Both the position numbers and the translations under genes were made by a program. The notes beneath the pieces were generated by a model, which ran no database searches, was not told where the DNA came from, and saw only the letters and a program-made list of their open reading frames with translations. Below, one piece after another: positions 33,593 through 42,172 of a DNA stretch of 53,018 nucleotides. Where the stretch lies: NCBI GenBank assembly GCA_021199235.1, contig JAJQIL010000142.1, positions 1 through 53,018 on the forward strand, written 5' to 3'. Source of the DNA: Lachnospiraceae bacterium (GTDB taxonomy: Bacteria > Bacillota > Clostridia > Lachnospirales > Lachnospiraceae). Numbering within the stretch: the stretch's first letter is position 1; the number at the start of each line of letters is the position of its first letter.

Positions 33593-34834
33593 ATGTATAA
33601 GAAAAAAAGCAACAAACCACTTTATATCGCAGTCGCTGCGGCAGTCATTTTGATTGTGGTACTTGCGATCTTACAATCGACCATGTCAAAACAGACAGGA
33701 CAAAAAACAACAATGGAGACCGAAACAGAAAGCGAGTTGAACGTTGAGACAGAGACGGAGACACCAACACACAATATCCTTTTGTACAAGAGCAGTTCCG
33801 GGACAATTGAGTTTGACGCGTCATGGCTGCTCTCCGACAGTGACACGGATTCCGTCCTGGAAGTGGAAGAAAATACGCTGGTGACAATGCTGATCACGCC
33901 GGCGGAAGGAAAGGCACTGGAGAGTGTGGATGTCCTAGATTATGACATGCAGACGGTCAGCAGTGTTGTACGGTCCGTTTCCGGGACAGAGGACGCAACA
34001 GGGGAAATGCGGCTGAGTTTTGTCATGCCAGACCGGGATGTTTTCATCAGTTTCAATTTTACAGATGTTTCTGTGGAATCAGAGGCACAGACAGAAATTG
34101 AAACAGAGAGCGAAACGGAAGCAACCTCTCCCTATGGACTTACTCTGCATGGCCTCACGGACGAAGTGCAGAGCAGTTATAACGGAATGTTTGATGAACA
34201 GAAATTCCTGCAGGCGCTCGGTGATGCCCTTCAGATCGACTCGGAAGAAAGTGAGTACCGGAATGTGACGAATGTCTATTTCGGTGAAGCCGTTGAGACG
34301 GAAGATTCAGATACGCCGAAAGTCTGCTATGAAATATATTTTAATGGGTATGAGACCTGGTCGCTGCTTTCCACTTACTATGTAACAGAGGATTCCTATG
34401 TTTTCTCAGAGAAGACGAGTGAAACAGAAACAGAGACGGAAGTCGGAGACGATAATATTATTATTACTGATTCGACTGGGACAGATACAACGGCTTCAAC
34501 CGGAACGTCCGGAAGTACGAGCGCGAGTGGAAGTTCAAGCAATACCAGCAGCGTCAGCACAGGAGAAACGACTACAACAACGACAAGCATGGATATCCTT
34601 TCCGTCTCGACTGTGTTCCTGAGTTTTGTCGGAGACGAGAATGCGTTTTATCAGGCTGCGTTTGATTATGTCCTGAGTAAAGGCTATACCGGCAGCATCA
34701 TAGGAACGATGTCGTCTTACGAGATTGACCCGGAGAATCAGACAGCCACAATCCGGATCATGCTCAGCACTGGCGGGACAATCACAGGGACTTATAACAA
34801 GTCCGCGAATACGTACAGCTTTTCCGGGCTATGA
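33593..34834 (+). CDS. Membrane-anchored Glu/Thr-rich protein, paralogue 2 (two copies of the repeat domain)
   Basis: A 413-residue protein with an N-terminal anchor (LYIAVAAAVILIVVLAILQS), an acidic linker, a beta-rich region with VLEVEENTLVTMLITPAEGK at about 85-165, a domain at about 185-275 starting LHGLTDEVQSSYNGMFDEQK, a Thr/Ser-rich linker (TTTTTTS), and a C-terminal domain of about 80 residues (SVSTVFLSFVGDENAFYQAA to ANTYSFSGL). The last two look like members of the same domain family. The start follows GAGGAGG. Function unknown; a surface or channel-associated role at the T4SS is inferred from its place 8-12 bp from its neighbours. Confidence 0.7.
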   Translation: MYKKKSNKPLYIAVAAAVILIVVLAILQSTMSKQTGQKTTMETETESELNVETETETPTHNILLYKSSSGTIEFDASWLLSDSDTDSVLEVEENTLVTMLITPAEGKALESVDVLDYDMQTVSSVVRSVSGTEDATGEMRLSFVMPDRDVFISFNFTDVSVESEAQTEIETESETEATSPYGLTLHGLTDEVQSSYNGMFDEQKFLQALGDALQIDSEESEYRNVTNVYFGEAVETEDSDTPKVCYEIYFNGYETWSLLSTYYVTEDSYVFSEKTSETETETEVGDDNIIITDSTGTDTTASTGTSGSTSASGSSSNTSSVSTGETTTTTTSMDILSVSTVFLSFVGDENAFYQAAFDYVLSKGYTGSIIGTMSSYEIDPENQTATIRIMLSTGGTITGTYNKSANTYSFSGL

Positions 34835-34846
34835 TGGGAGGATTAT

Positions 34847-36271
34847 ATGAGTAAAAGAAAAAAAGCGGGCGGCAGAAAACGGCTGCCCGAAAAAAATCAG
34901 AGTGTGCCTGTGGAAACATCAAAGAACGAATCATCATGTGTAAATCATGAGGACAACATGAATGATTTTCTGGAATATAAGAGCCGGGACAGCAATAATA
35001 CGGAAAGTGAAAATCAGGAGAAAGCAGAACCGAATAAGGGATTGCCTGAAAATGAGCTTGAAGTAAATGCACCCTGTGAAGATGAAACCATGGGCCGAGA
35101 GACTTGCAAGGATGATCTATTGGAAGATGAAGGAACACGGGAATCGGATGAATTCATTCAGAACGGGAATGCGGCTGACGAAGAGCAGTCTGTTGAATCG
35201 GAGACAGAGACCGCTGCCGTTGCAGAAAGCGAGAACGAAGAAAATGGTAGTGAGCAGAACGGTAAACATTTTTTATACCAGTGGAGACAATGGCTGATAG
35301 GGGTGATTCTGATTTTCCTTGCAGCATTGTATCTGCTCAACAATAGTTCCAGAAATACGGAGACGAATTTGCCCCAGGGGACGGAAACGGCAATCACTGA
35401 ATCAGAATCCGAAGCAGCTGCGGCAACCCAAACCATCCGGGTGACCGGAACGAGTGATACGGATGAATCGGATATTTCTGCAGCAGGAGAGAATGCCACA
35501 ACCATCGAAGAAAATCAGAGTGAAGCGGAAAATATGAATGCTACATTTTCTGACGCAGAAAACGAAACTGAGACTGAGGACTGGCAGCAGACTATTTTCG
35601 GAGATTCAGAAAATTCGGTTCTGCCGTCCATAAAGGTATCCGGCCTGACAGAGGAACAAAAGAAAAAATCCGGCTACCGGGAATCGGATTTCCTTATGGC
35701 TCTGTCCGCGTTTTTATCGAATAACGATCTGGCCGGAGTGACGGAGGTAACATTTGAAAATGAGATTCCGTGTTCTTCGGACGGAGCGTTTGCATTCTGC
35801 GCAAGCATGGACAATTCGGAAGACAGACTTACCGTTATCATGTACCCGGATTATCCTGGCCAGTATATTTTGCTGCTTGAGGAGACACAGGAAACTGCGG
35901 AAGAATTTGATAGAGTGGAAGAAGCGGAAACGCAGAATGAAAGCGAAGCGGATGAAGAGACACAGGAAGCGATTGAAATTCAGAGCGGACAAGGTTCCTC
36001 AGAAACAGAGCGGAGTTATGATGCTACGACACTTTCCGTGATGGGAATTCCGACGACGCTGCTGAACTATCTTGCAAATCGCTATGAACTGCAGTACACG
36101 CTCTATGATTATTTGTATCGGAACGGCTACAGTGATGTCACTGCTGCTGCAGTTAACTCGTATGAGATTGATGCAGATACGCGGACAGCGACGATCACTT
36201 TCACTCTCTCTGATGGAAGCAGCCTGATTGGAATTTACAACCGGGACGAAAATTCCTATTCGTACCAGTAG
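34847..36271 (+). CDS. Membrane-anchored Glu/Thr-rich protein, paralogue 3 (two copies of the repeat domain)
   Basis: A 474-residue protein. Residues 1-140 are polar and acidic, and the membrane segment is internal (WLIGVILIFLAALYLLNNSS, about residues 147-166), so the first part faces the cytoplasm. After an acidic linker come two domains: PSIKVSGLTEEQKKKSGYRE to PGQYILLLEE (about 262-350), and SVMGIPTTLLNYLANRYELQ to DENSYSYQ (about 400-474). The second aligns with the C-terminal domain of paralogue 2 (SSYEIDPENQTATI versus NSYEIDADTRTATI). The start follows GGGAGG. It ends the T4SS-linked gene run. Confidence 0.7.
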   Translation: MSKRKKAGGRKRLPEKNQSVPVETSKNESSCVNHEDNMNDFLEYKSRDSNNTESENQEKAEPNKGLPENELEVNAPCEDETMGRETCKDDLLEDEGTRESDEFIQNGNAADEEQSVESETETAAVAESENEENGSEQNGKHFLYQWRQWLIGVILIFLAALYLLNNSSRNTETNLPQGTETAITESESEAAAATQTIRVTGTSDTDESDISAAGENATTIEENQSEAENMNATFSDAENETETEDWQQTIFGDSENSVLPSIKVSGLTEEQKKKSGYRESDFLMALSAFLSNNDLAGVTEVTFENEIPCSSDGAFAFCASMDNSEDRLTVIMYPDYPGQYILLLEETQETAEEFDRVEEAETQNESEADEETQEAIEIQSGQGSSETERSYDATTLSVMGIPTTLLNYLANRYELQYTLYDYLYRNGYSDVTAAAVNSYEIDADTRTATITFTLSDGSSLIGIYNRDENSYSYQ

Positions 36272-36289
36272 AAAATGGGAATCTTCTGA

Positions 36290-36317
36290 TTGCAGTCCGA
36301 TGAAAATCTGCTATAAT
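36290..36317 (+). promoter_or_regulatory. Promoter of the Rpn-type nuclease gene
   Basis: TTGCAG (36290-36295), 16 bp, TATAAT (36312-36317). The perfect -10 overlaps the ATG at 36316, so that codon cannot be the start; transcription would begin near 36324, and the start at 36352 follows AGGAG at the right distance. Confidence 0.78.
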
Positions 36318-36351
36318 GAAGGTGTCACAGGAAATCAGGAGAAAATGCTTT

Positions 36352-37329
36352 ATGAGAAGAGACAACACGAAGGCAGATGTAAGGCTGAAGGACTTCTGGC
36401 GCGATAATGACCGTTTTGCAGACCTTTTTAATGCAGTCCTGTTTGAAGGGCAGGAGGTTCTGAAACCGGATGCATTGGAAGAGGCTGACACGGACATGTC
36501 CGGAGTCATTCAGCTAAAACAGTATGAGGAATCCCTTGTGCGTGCAAGGGATGTGGTTAAGAAGACAGCATATGGTGCGGATTTTGTGATCTGGGGGATT
36601 GAGAACCAGCAGCGTATTCATTATGCATCCCCACTTCGGACTCTCCTGTATGATGGCATGGGATATCTGAAAGAATACAATGAGATTACCAGACATCGCA
36701 AGGAAGATCCGGAACCGAAAACAAAAGATGAGTTTCTTTCGAGAATGCGTAAGGAAGACAGGCTTCACCCGATTTTTTCAATTACTGTATACTACGGAGA
36801 AAAGGAATGGGACGGACCGCTTTGTCTCAGAGATATGATTGTCGATATGCCGGAACCAATGGCGAGACTCTTTTCGGATTATAAGATGAATCTTGTTCAG
36901 GTTCGCGACAGCGGCAAATATACTTTCAATAATGAAGATGTAAAAACTGTATTCGATGTTTCCAGAGAATTTTTTGAAGGGAATATTGAAGAAGTAAAGA
37001 AGAAGTATAAGGATAAAGAACTCCAGCCTGAATTGGTTGCGGTTATTGGGAAAATCACAGAATCAATGTTTCTTATGCAGAAGGGTAAGCGCGGAAGGAG
37101 GCCGATAAATTTGTGTACAGCTCTGGAATCTTGGGAATTAAAGGAATTTAAAAAAGGCGAGAAGCAGGGGATTGAAAAAGGCGAAAAGCAGGGGATTGAC
37201 TTGGGAATCATGCAACGTGATCGCGAGCTGATTCATAAGTGGACAGCCCTTGGCTATAAAACGCCTGAGATTGCTGACCTGTTGGGCTTCACGGAAGAAG
37301 AAGTACGCAGAGTGCAGGCTGAGAAATAG
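36352..37329 (+). CDS. Rpn-family PD-(D/E)XK nuclease / transposase-like protein
   Basis: A 325-residue protein. The start MRRDNTKADVRLKDFWRDND and FADLFNAVLFEGQEVLKPDA match the Rpn/transposase_31-like family. A PD-(D/E)XK core appears as DFVIWGIENQQRIHY (about residue 76) and FSITVYYGEKEWDGPLCL (about residue 143). The C-terminus is a charged helical tail with the tandem KKGEKQGIEKGEKQGI, a repeat typical of this family, then an HTH-like end (YKTPEIADLLGFTEEEVRRV). Rpn proteins promote recombination-like events in E. coli and have been linked to defence. This gene has its own promoter, so it looks like an independent passenger. Confidence 0.82.
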   Translation: MRRDNTKADVRLKDFWRDNDRFADLFNAVLFEGQEVLKPDALEEADTDMSGVIQLKQYEESLVRARDVVKKTAYGADFVIWGIENQQRIHYASPLRTLLYDGMGYLKEYNEITRHRKEDPEPKTKDEFLSRMRKEDRLHPIFSITVYYGEKEWDGPLCLRDMIVDMPEPMARLFSDYKMNLVQVRDSGKYTFNNEDVKTVFDVSREFFEGNIEEVKKKYKDKELQPELVAVIGKITESMFLMQKGKRGRRPINLCTALESWELKEFKKGEKQGIEKGEKQGIDLGIMQRDRELIHKWTALGYKTPEIADLLGFTEEEVRRVQAEK

Positions 37330-37366
37330 CTTGGCAATCCTTTTGATGAAATCAATCAATAGCTTC

Positions 37367-37402
37367 ACAAAAACTGTCTTGTTTACACAGGGCGGTTTTT
37401 GT
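37367..37402. terminator. Terminator after the Rpn gene
   Basis: ACAAAAAC (37367-37374) and GTTTTTGT (37395-37402) are perfect complements with an inner CTGT/ACAG stem. A-rich and T-rich ends let it work on either strand. Confidence 0.78.
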
Positions 37403-37454
37403 TTGTCCATTTATCGAGAGAGGATCGAATTCAAAACCAGGAAGGGTTATGCTG

Positions 37455-37799
37455 ATGGAGCAGATTATTGAGGCAGGGGGAAAAGGTATTCAGGTAAAGG
37501 ACAGCGATGCAGCAGAAACAATTCGCTGCCTGCAGGCAGTGGTGCTGTTGGAAAAACTGCTCGGAGAAAAAATTCCAGGCTGCCGGTTTGAAGCAGGAAG
37601 GCTCGCGGGTGGGAAGAAAAAGCGGAAGCAGATTGAAAAGAGGATAGCAGAACTTCATAGCTGGGTGCGGTTTTTGCAGATTACAGAAGAAGAACTGCTT
37701 ATCATCACACCGTCACTGAAAGCTATGGAGGAGGAAGTCAAACCGCTTACGCCGGATGAAATTATTTCGGTTTGCCAGGGGACATCGTTGTGTAAATAA
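37455..37799 (+). CDS. Small conserved-looking protein of unknown function
   Basis: A 114-residue basic helical protein: MEQIIEAGGKGIQVKDSDAA, then LEKLLGEKIPGCRFEAGRLA and KKKRKQIEKRIAELHSWVRF, ending with an acidic segment. The helical and charged pattern suggests a small nucleic-acid or protein-binding role, but I cannot name a family. I place the start at 37455, since GAAGGG lies 8 bp before; an in-frame ATG at 37449 is too close. It lies 54 bp before the next small gene. Confidence 0.5.
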   Translation: MEQIIEAGGKGIQVKDSDAAETIRCLQAVVLLEKLLGEKIPGCRFEAGRLAGGKKKRKQIEKRIAELHSWVRFLQITEEELLIITPSLKAMEEEVKPLTPDEIISVCQGTSLCK

Positions 37800-37852
37800 G
37801 ATGGTTATGATAGGATTGTGAAAAATGAATTCGGCGAAAGGAGAAGACTGTT

Positions 37853-38134
37853 GTGAGCAATTCTGATATTTACCAGCTTGTACCAGACGATACCATAAGA
37901 GCAGAATATGGAAAATTTGATTTTACGCGTCTGCCAGAAATTAAGAAGGAATTAGAAGAATTTCTGGCGGCGCGGAAGAAATACATGACGGATCATAATA
38001 ATGATAACTTGTACGAGATGCAGAGAACTTTTCTGTATCTCGATGGAGATACAAAGCTTGCGTCGCATATGGAAATCATGACTGAGGCTGATTTTTTTCG
38101 ATTACGGGAATTGCTTCGCCAGGGAGTAAGATAA
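37853..38134 (+). CDS. Small conserved-looking protein upstream of the mobilisation region
   Basis: A 93-residue protein, start GTG at 37853 after AAAGGAGAAGACTGTT. It has IYQLVPDDTIRAEYGKFDF, LEEFLAARKKYMTDHNN and a C-terminal ADFFRLRELLRQGVR. Mostly helical; no family recognised. It is the last gene before the terminator at 38176 and the candidate oriT, and runs in the same direction as the mobilisation genes. Confidence 0.55.
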   Translation: MSNSDIYQLVPDDTIRAEYGKFDFTRLPEIKKELEEFLAARKKYMTDHNNDNLYEMQRTFLYLDGDTKLASHMEIMTEADFFRLRELLRQGVR

Positions 38135-38175
38135 AGGAAACAGAGTAAAACGCAGCATACAGAATGATTTTTTAC

Positions 38176-38201
38176 AGAGTCGAGAAATCGGCTCTTTTTT
38201 T
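38176..38201 (+). terminator. Intrinsic terminator ahead of the oriT region
   Basis: AGAG-T-CGA (38176-38183) pairs with TCG-G-CTCT (38188-38195) around a GAAA tetraloop, with one T-G wobble, and is followed by a T-run to 38201. Confidence 0.85.
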
Positions 38202-38267
38202 GACCCTGTAACATGTTTTTTCATCGTAATATTTGCATACATCTGCCATGTAATAATTTCGGATTTT

Positions 38268-38404
38268 GCCGCCATTTTAAGGCGGCGTGAAACAACGGTT
38301 TTGGGGGTATCAGGGGGCGTCAGCCTCTTGACAAGAGGCCGTTGTGAAACAAAAGGCGTATCTTGCCATTACCTGTGAATAACATCGGAGAAAAGTGTGA
38401 AACG
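38268..38404. other. Candidate origin of transfer (oriT) with nested inverted repeats
   Basis: The 460 bp between 38135 and 38598 have no gene I can support. They hold GCCGCC/GGCGGC (38268-38286); ACAACGG (38291-38297) with CCGTTGT (38339-38345); and inside it the perfect GCCTCTT/AAGAGGC (38323-38339). Three GTGAAAC boxes stand at 38287, 38344 and 38397, spaced 57 and 53 bp. A G-rich stretch (TTTTGGGGGTATCAGGGGGC) lies in the loop of the long repeat. Location immediately upstream of MobC and relaxase and the nested repeats are typical of oriT. No nic site could be assigned. Confidence 0.6.
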
Positions 38405-38597
38405 AGAACGATGTTTCTGGTGATCTGGATCTGAAATTGTTACAAAACGCCTGTTGAAATGGCTGTACACAGAAATTGTTACGAAAATGTTATGACCGGG
38501 TTGGAACCGCTGGGAGAGGCATTTATTAAGGTGGATTTAACAACTGTGGAAAGGGAAAATAACCGGCAAAATAATCAAGGAAAGGAGGCGGTATCTG

Positions 38598-39035
38598 ATG
38601 GCAAACAGAACAGTCTGGAAAGCATTCCGCTGTACGGAGGAAGAGGCTGCGAAGATTGCGGAACAGGCAGAACGCAACGGTTTATCCGAATCGGATTACA
38701 TGAGAAGAAAGATTTTTCAACTTCCGCAGGAGACGGATCAGCTGCTGAGGGAATTGAAAAATTCTATTTTGAAGATTGGGACAAATATCAATCAGGTGGT
38801 GCGTTCGTGTAATTCCAGACGTTTTATTACGAACATGGATTACCGGGATCTTACGGAATATCTCGAAAAAATCGACAGGAAGTATTATGAGACGGTACAG
38901 CTGCTGCAGGTCCAAAATGAAAATTATTTTTATGCTTCTGAACATGATGATGAAATAGAAAATGAAAATAATCGTGAGGCCGATGCAGCAGACGCTGGTA
39001 AAGCAAAATCGAAAAAAGCGAGAAGAGGTGGTTAG
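38598..39035 (+). CDS. MobC-like relaxosome accessory protein
   Basis: A 145-residue protein. The N-terminal ribbon-helix-helix part (NRTVWKAFRCTEEEAAKIAE, then NGLSESDYMRRKIF) is followed by the MobC signature NINQVVRSCNSRRFI (about residues 62-76). The C-terminus is acidic then basic. It would bind oriT and help the relaxase nick. The start follows AAAGGAGGCGGTATCTG. Its stop at 39035 is 4 bp before the relaxase start, so the genes are coupled. Confidence 0.88.
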   Translation: MANRTVWKAFRCTEEEAAKIAEQAERNGLSESDYMRRKIFQLPQETDQLLRELKNSILKIGTNINQVVRSCNSRRFITNMDYRDLTEYLEKIDRKYYETVQLLQVQNENYFYASEHDDEIENENNREADAADAGKAKSKKARRGG

Positions 39036-39039
39036 AGAT

Positions 39040-40602
39040 ATGGCGGTAACTCGTCTGCTTAGAATCAAAGAGACGAAAGGAAGCAACAAAGCTTCGCACT
39101 TGAAGAAAAATTTATTTTATATCTGCCGGGACGAGAAGTGCGGGAATGGCCTCTGGATCGGTGGGAACGCTGGCAGGACTCCGGAGATGATTTACCGGAC
39201 GATGGTTGAGAATAAAAAATTCTGGGGCAAGGAGGACGGAAGCCAGGCTTTCCACTATATGCTTTCCTTCCCGCCGGACTGCGGTATCGATGAAGCAACG
39301 GCATTCCAGATTGCAGAAGAATTCTGCCGGGAATTGCTGGGGGACGATTATTATTATGCGTTTGCTGTCCACAATGACAAGGCGCATATGCACGTACACA
39401 TCACGTTCGATTCAGTATCAAAAACGGACGGATTAAAATTTCACTCACCCAAAGGTGACTGGGAAAAGCGCATCCAGCCGATTACGGACCGCATCTGCGA
39501 AAAATACCATCTGCCGACTTTGGAGTATGACGAGGATCGGCGCGGACGAAATTACGGCGAGTGGAAACGGCCAAAGCAGATGGAAAAGGGAGAGTATTAC
39601 AGCTGGACGGATATTATCCGGGATGATATTGACGAAGCGATTGAGCACTCGGAAAGCTATGAGGCCTTTCTCGACTACCTGCGCAGTGATGGATATACGG
39701 TGACGAGAAACGGAAAGTTTCTTTCATTGCTTCCGGAAGGTGCCGGGCGGGCTTTTCGTACCGGAAGGCTCGGAGACGGTTATGCGAAAGAAGAAATTAT
39801 TCAGAGAATCGCGGACAAGGGCACCAAACCGCAAATCGAAAATCGTTACAAGACATACGGTGACCGTCAGGAAATGCGCGAGGTAATCTACGCGAAAATC
39901 GTCCGCTGCCCCGGTTGGAAGATGACACCGTTTCAGAGGAGCTTCTGGAAAAGATGGAATAACACTTATTTCATCCGGAAACCGGATCGGATGACAAAAG
40001 AGCAGAGGGTTCGGAACAAGCAGGATATTCTGGAGATTCGCAAATTATCCGATGCCATCCGGTATATGGTAGATTGTGATATCGGTGATGAATCCGATCT
40101 GGAGAAAAGGAAGGATGAACTGACAAAAGAACGGGAGGCCATGGAACATGAACTTTCGGCAACCCGGACAAAGTATTATAAGAAGCAGCCGTTTTACTAT
40201 GTATCCAGGTATGAGAAACTGAAAGAGCAATACCAGTCTGATCCTCAGCCTGAGACGAAGCAGGAAATGAAAGAATTGATGAAACTGATTGAAGCCGTCT
40301 GCCCATACGGGGAGGCGGTTTTTCAACGGAATGAAGTAAAAGAAAAAATGGATAAGTGCCGCGGTGCCTTGAAAGATAACAAAAAAGAGCTGAGGATTGT
40401 CGAAGATACGTTCAAACTTTTTTGTCAGATGGAGCCGTCGGCAAGAAAAAGAGATATTTCGAGAGAGGATCATAGAGACAAAACCAAAGAAAAAAGAGAG
40501 GACGCAAAATATGGGACAGAGACAGGCAAGAGCAAAAAAATCCGAAGCGGCGCGGCGGGCCGAAAAACGACAGGCACGGGCATCGGGAAAGACACAGAGT
40601 AG
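39040..40602 (+). CDS. MobP-type relaxase
   Basis: A 520-residue relaxase. The catalytic Tyr candidate is Y27 in KNLFYICRDEK. The HUH motif is HNDKAHMHVHITF (about residues 129-141), with FHYMLSFPPD before it. This matches the relaxase/VirD2-like family (PF03432) of Firmicutes ICEs. The C-terminal 300 residues are charged and helical. ATG 39040 is chosen over an in-frame 38962, which lies within mobC. Its end overlaps the next gene by 92 bp. It cleaves oriT and leads the strand into the recipient. Confidence 0.93.
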   Translation: MAVTRLLRIKETKGSNKASHLKKNLFYICRDEKCGNGLWIGGNAGRTPEMIYRTMVENKKFWGKEDGSQAFHYMLSFPPDCGIDEATAFQIAEEFCRELLGDDYYYAFAVHNDKAHMHVHITFDSVSKTDGLKFHSPKGDWEKRIQPITDRICEKYHLPTLEYDEDRRGRNYGEWKRPKQMEKGEYYSWTDIIRDDIDEAIEHSESYEAFLDYLRSDGYTVTRNGKFLSLLPEGAGRAFRTGRLGDGYAKEEIIQRIADKGTKPQIENRYKTYGDRQEMREVIYAKIVRCPGWKMTPFQRSFWKRWNNTYFIRKPDRMTKEQRVRNKQDILEIRKLSDAIRYMVDCDIGDESDLEKRKDELTKEREAMEHELSATRTKYYKKQPFYYVSRYEKLKEQYQSDPQPETKQEMKELMKLIEAVCPYGEAVFQRNEVKEKMDKCRGALKDNKKELRIVEDTFKLFCQMEPSARKRDISREDHRDKTKEKREDAKYGTETGKSKKIRSGAAGRKTTGTGIGKDTE

Positions 40603-42172
40603 GCGTGGAAATCAAATGGGCAGTCAGGCACAGAATACGAAAGCGTTAAAGGACAGTGGGCAAGAATGGTCAGAGGCGGGGAAAAATAAAACGAGTGAAC
40701 AAAGCGCGTATCCAATACAGATGTCAGCAACAGAGAAGAATGGCCAGAAAGCTCATGATGAAGAACGGCTGTCGCAATCCGATGCAAATCAGAATTTACA
40801 AGCAGACCCTGCAAATGTTATGGAAGATGCCGATCAACAGGATCATATGTTGGAGACGGTTGCCCCCAGAGCCACTGTTGAAATGAATGAAAAAGCGGTT
40901 GGCTTTCAGATTGATCTGGAAGGACGGGAGAATTCGGATGAAAAAGCAGAGCGGAAGGTAAAGGATTATCTGAGTTATGCGCCTTACCTGGAGGCGGATG
41001 ATTCCTACAGGCACCACGTCGAACAGCTTTACCTGATGTGCAGGGAAGGGTTCAGCAAAGAATTTATCGAGGAGGCTTTCTGCTATGGGAAAGAGGTGGG
41101 GCTTGTCAGCCTCGATCTGATGCGCAGCATTGCGCTGATCGGCGGCGAAGAATTTGCCATGGGATTCTATGACGGGGAGTATTCCCTGAGTGAGGTGCGA
41201 GATGAATACGCGGATTTTGCCGCTATGGAAAAATTTAGCCAGTTTGATGAGATTGAAAAATTGCGGCATGAGGCGGAACATGCACGGGATCGATTTGATT
41301 TGCAAATGGAGTTTTTAAAGAAAGAGCAGGAGAACAGCAAAGCTTACGCGGATGACCGGATCAGGAGCGAACGCGAGGCTGCGGAGGAACGGCTGAAACA
41401 GCAGCAGGAATATTCAGAGGAAAAAATCCGTTCGCTGAAAACTACGTTTGAGACAGAAAAATCGCTCTTGCAGTCAGAAGCGGACAGGAAACGGGATGCA
41501 CTGGAGACGGAGCTTGGAACCTGTACGGTGAAGCTGGATTCGGTTCAGAAAGAACTGGATGCTCTAAGGACACAGCTGGAAACGGCACAGGAGGAGAAAC
41601 ATAAACTGGCGGAGGAACGAAACGGCCTGATACAAGAAAATGAAAAGATGAAAGCTCAGTTAGCGGAAAGGACATTGCAGCCGGGTAATACTGTGGTTGG
41701 AGATAATCAGCCGGAAGCGGTGAATCCGGCGGCACCAGAGGAACAGGCTGTAAAGAAAAACTCGCTTGGTACAGGAGCCTCAGGCAATGAAAAAAACCTG
41801 AACGGTGTGCGAGAAGCAGATGTGTTAGCAGCTAATTATGTATCCAAACCGGGAAAGAAGGGACTTCTTCCATTCCATCAAAAACATAAGAGAAATGAGA
41901 CCAGGAAGAGGGACGATTTTATTATCGACCTGATTAAAAATCCGGGTTATACGGATGAACAGTTCGAGATTATTTATGCTGCGGTGAAAGCGGGAATGCC
42001 GCTGAAAGAACTTGAGCAGATCCGCAATCCGGAACTTCCCGCTCGAAATATGCAGATGTTAGCGAATTATTTTATGAGGAAGGATGCCGGGATTCCGGCA
42101 GGAAAGGAGGCGAATGAAAATGGGAGCACCGATGAAAATCATCCGGCAGGCGGATCTGGAGAAAGAGCTTGA
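40511..42172 (+). CDS. Coiled-coil accessory protein next to the relaxase
   Basis: About 553 residues. The start MGQRQARAKKSEAARRAEKR is very basic, the middle (about 260-420) is a long charged coiled coil (REAAEERLKQQQEYSEEKIR), and the C-terminus carries a conserved-looking helical module DDFIIDLIKNPGYTDEQFEI followed by EQIRNPELPARNMQMLANYF. I recognise this ending from other clostridial ICEs beside relaxases; no function is assigned. I chose ATG 40511 because AGAGAGGA precedes it; the longer frame to 40397 has no good site and lies within relaxase. It overlaps the relaxase by 92 bp and the next gene by 53 bp. Confidence 0.7.
   Translation: MGQRQARAKKSEAARRAEKRQARASGKTQSRRGNQMGSQAQNTKALKDSGQEWSEAGKNKTSEQSAYPIQMSATEKNGQKAHDEERLSQSDANQNLQADPANVMEDADQQDHMLETVAPRATVEMNEKAVGFQIDLEGRENSDEKAERKVKDYLSYAPYLEADDSYRHHVEQLYLMCREGFSKEFIEEAFCYGKEVGLVSLDLMRSIALIGGEEFAMGFYDGEYSLSEVRDEYADFAAMEKFSQFDEIEKLRHEAEHARDRFDLQMEFLKKEQENSKAYADDRIRSEREAAEERLKQQQEYSEEKIRSLKTTFETEKSLLQSEADRKRDALETELGTCTVKLDSVQKELDALRTQLETAQEEKHKLAEERNGLIQENEKMKAQLAERTLQPGNTVVGDNQPEAVNPAAPEEQAVKKNSLGTGASGNEKNLNGVREADVLAANYVSKPGKKGLLPFHQKHKRNETRKRDDFIIDLIKNPGYTDEQFEIIYAAVKAGMPLKELEQIRNPELPARNMQMLANYFMRKDAGIPAGKEANENGSTDENHPAGGSGERA

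Noticed and set aside
38459-38812. Open frame upstream of and overlapping mobC
   Set aside because: No ribosome binding site at its start, and most of it lies over the MobC domain in another frame.
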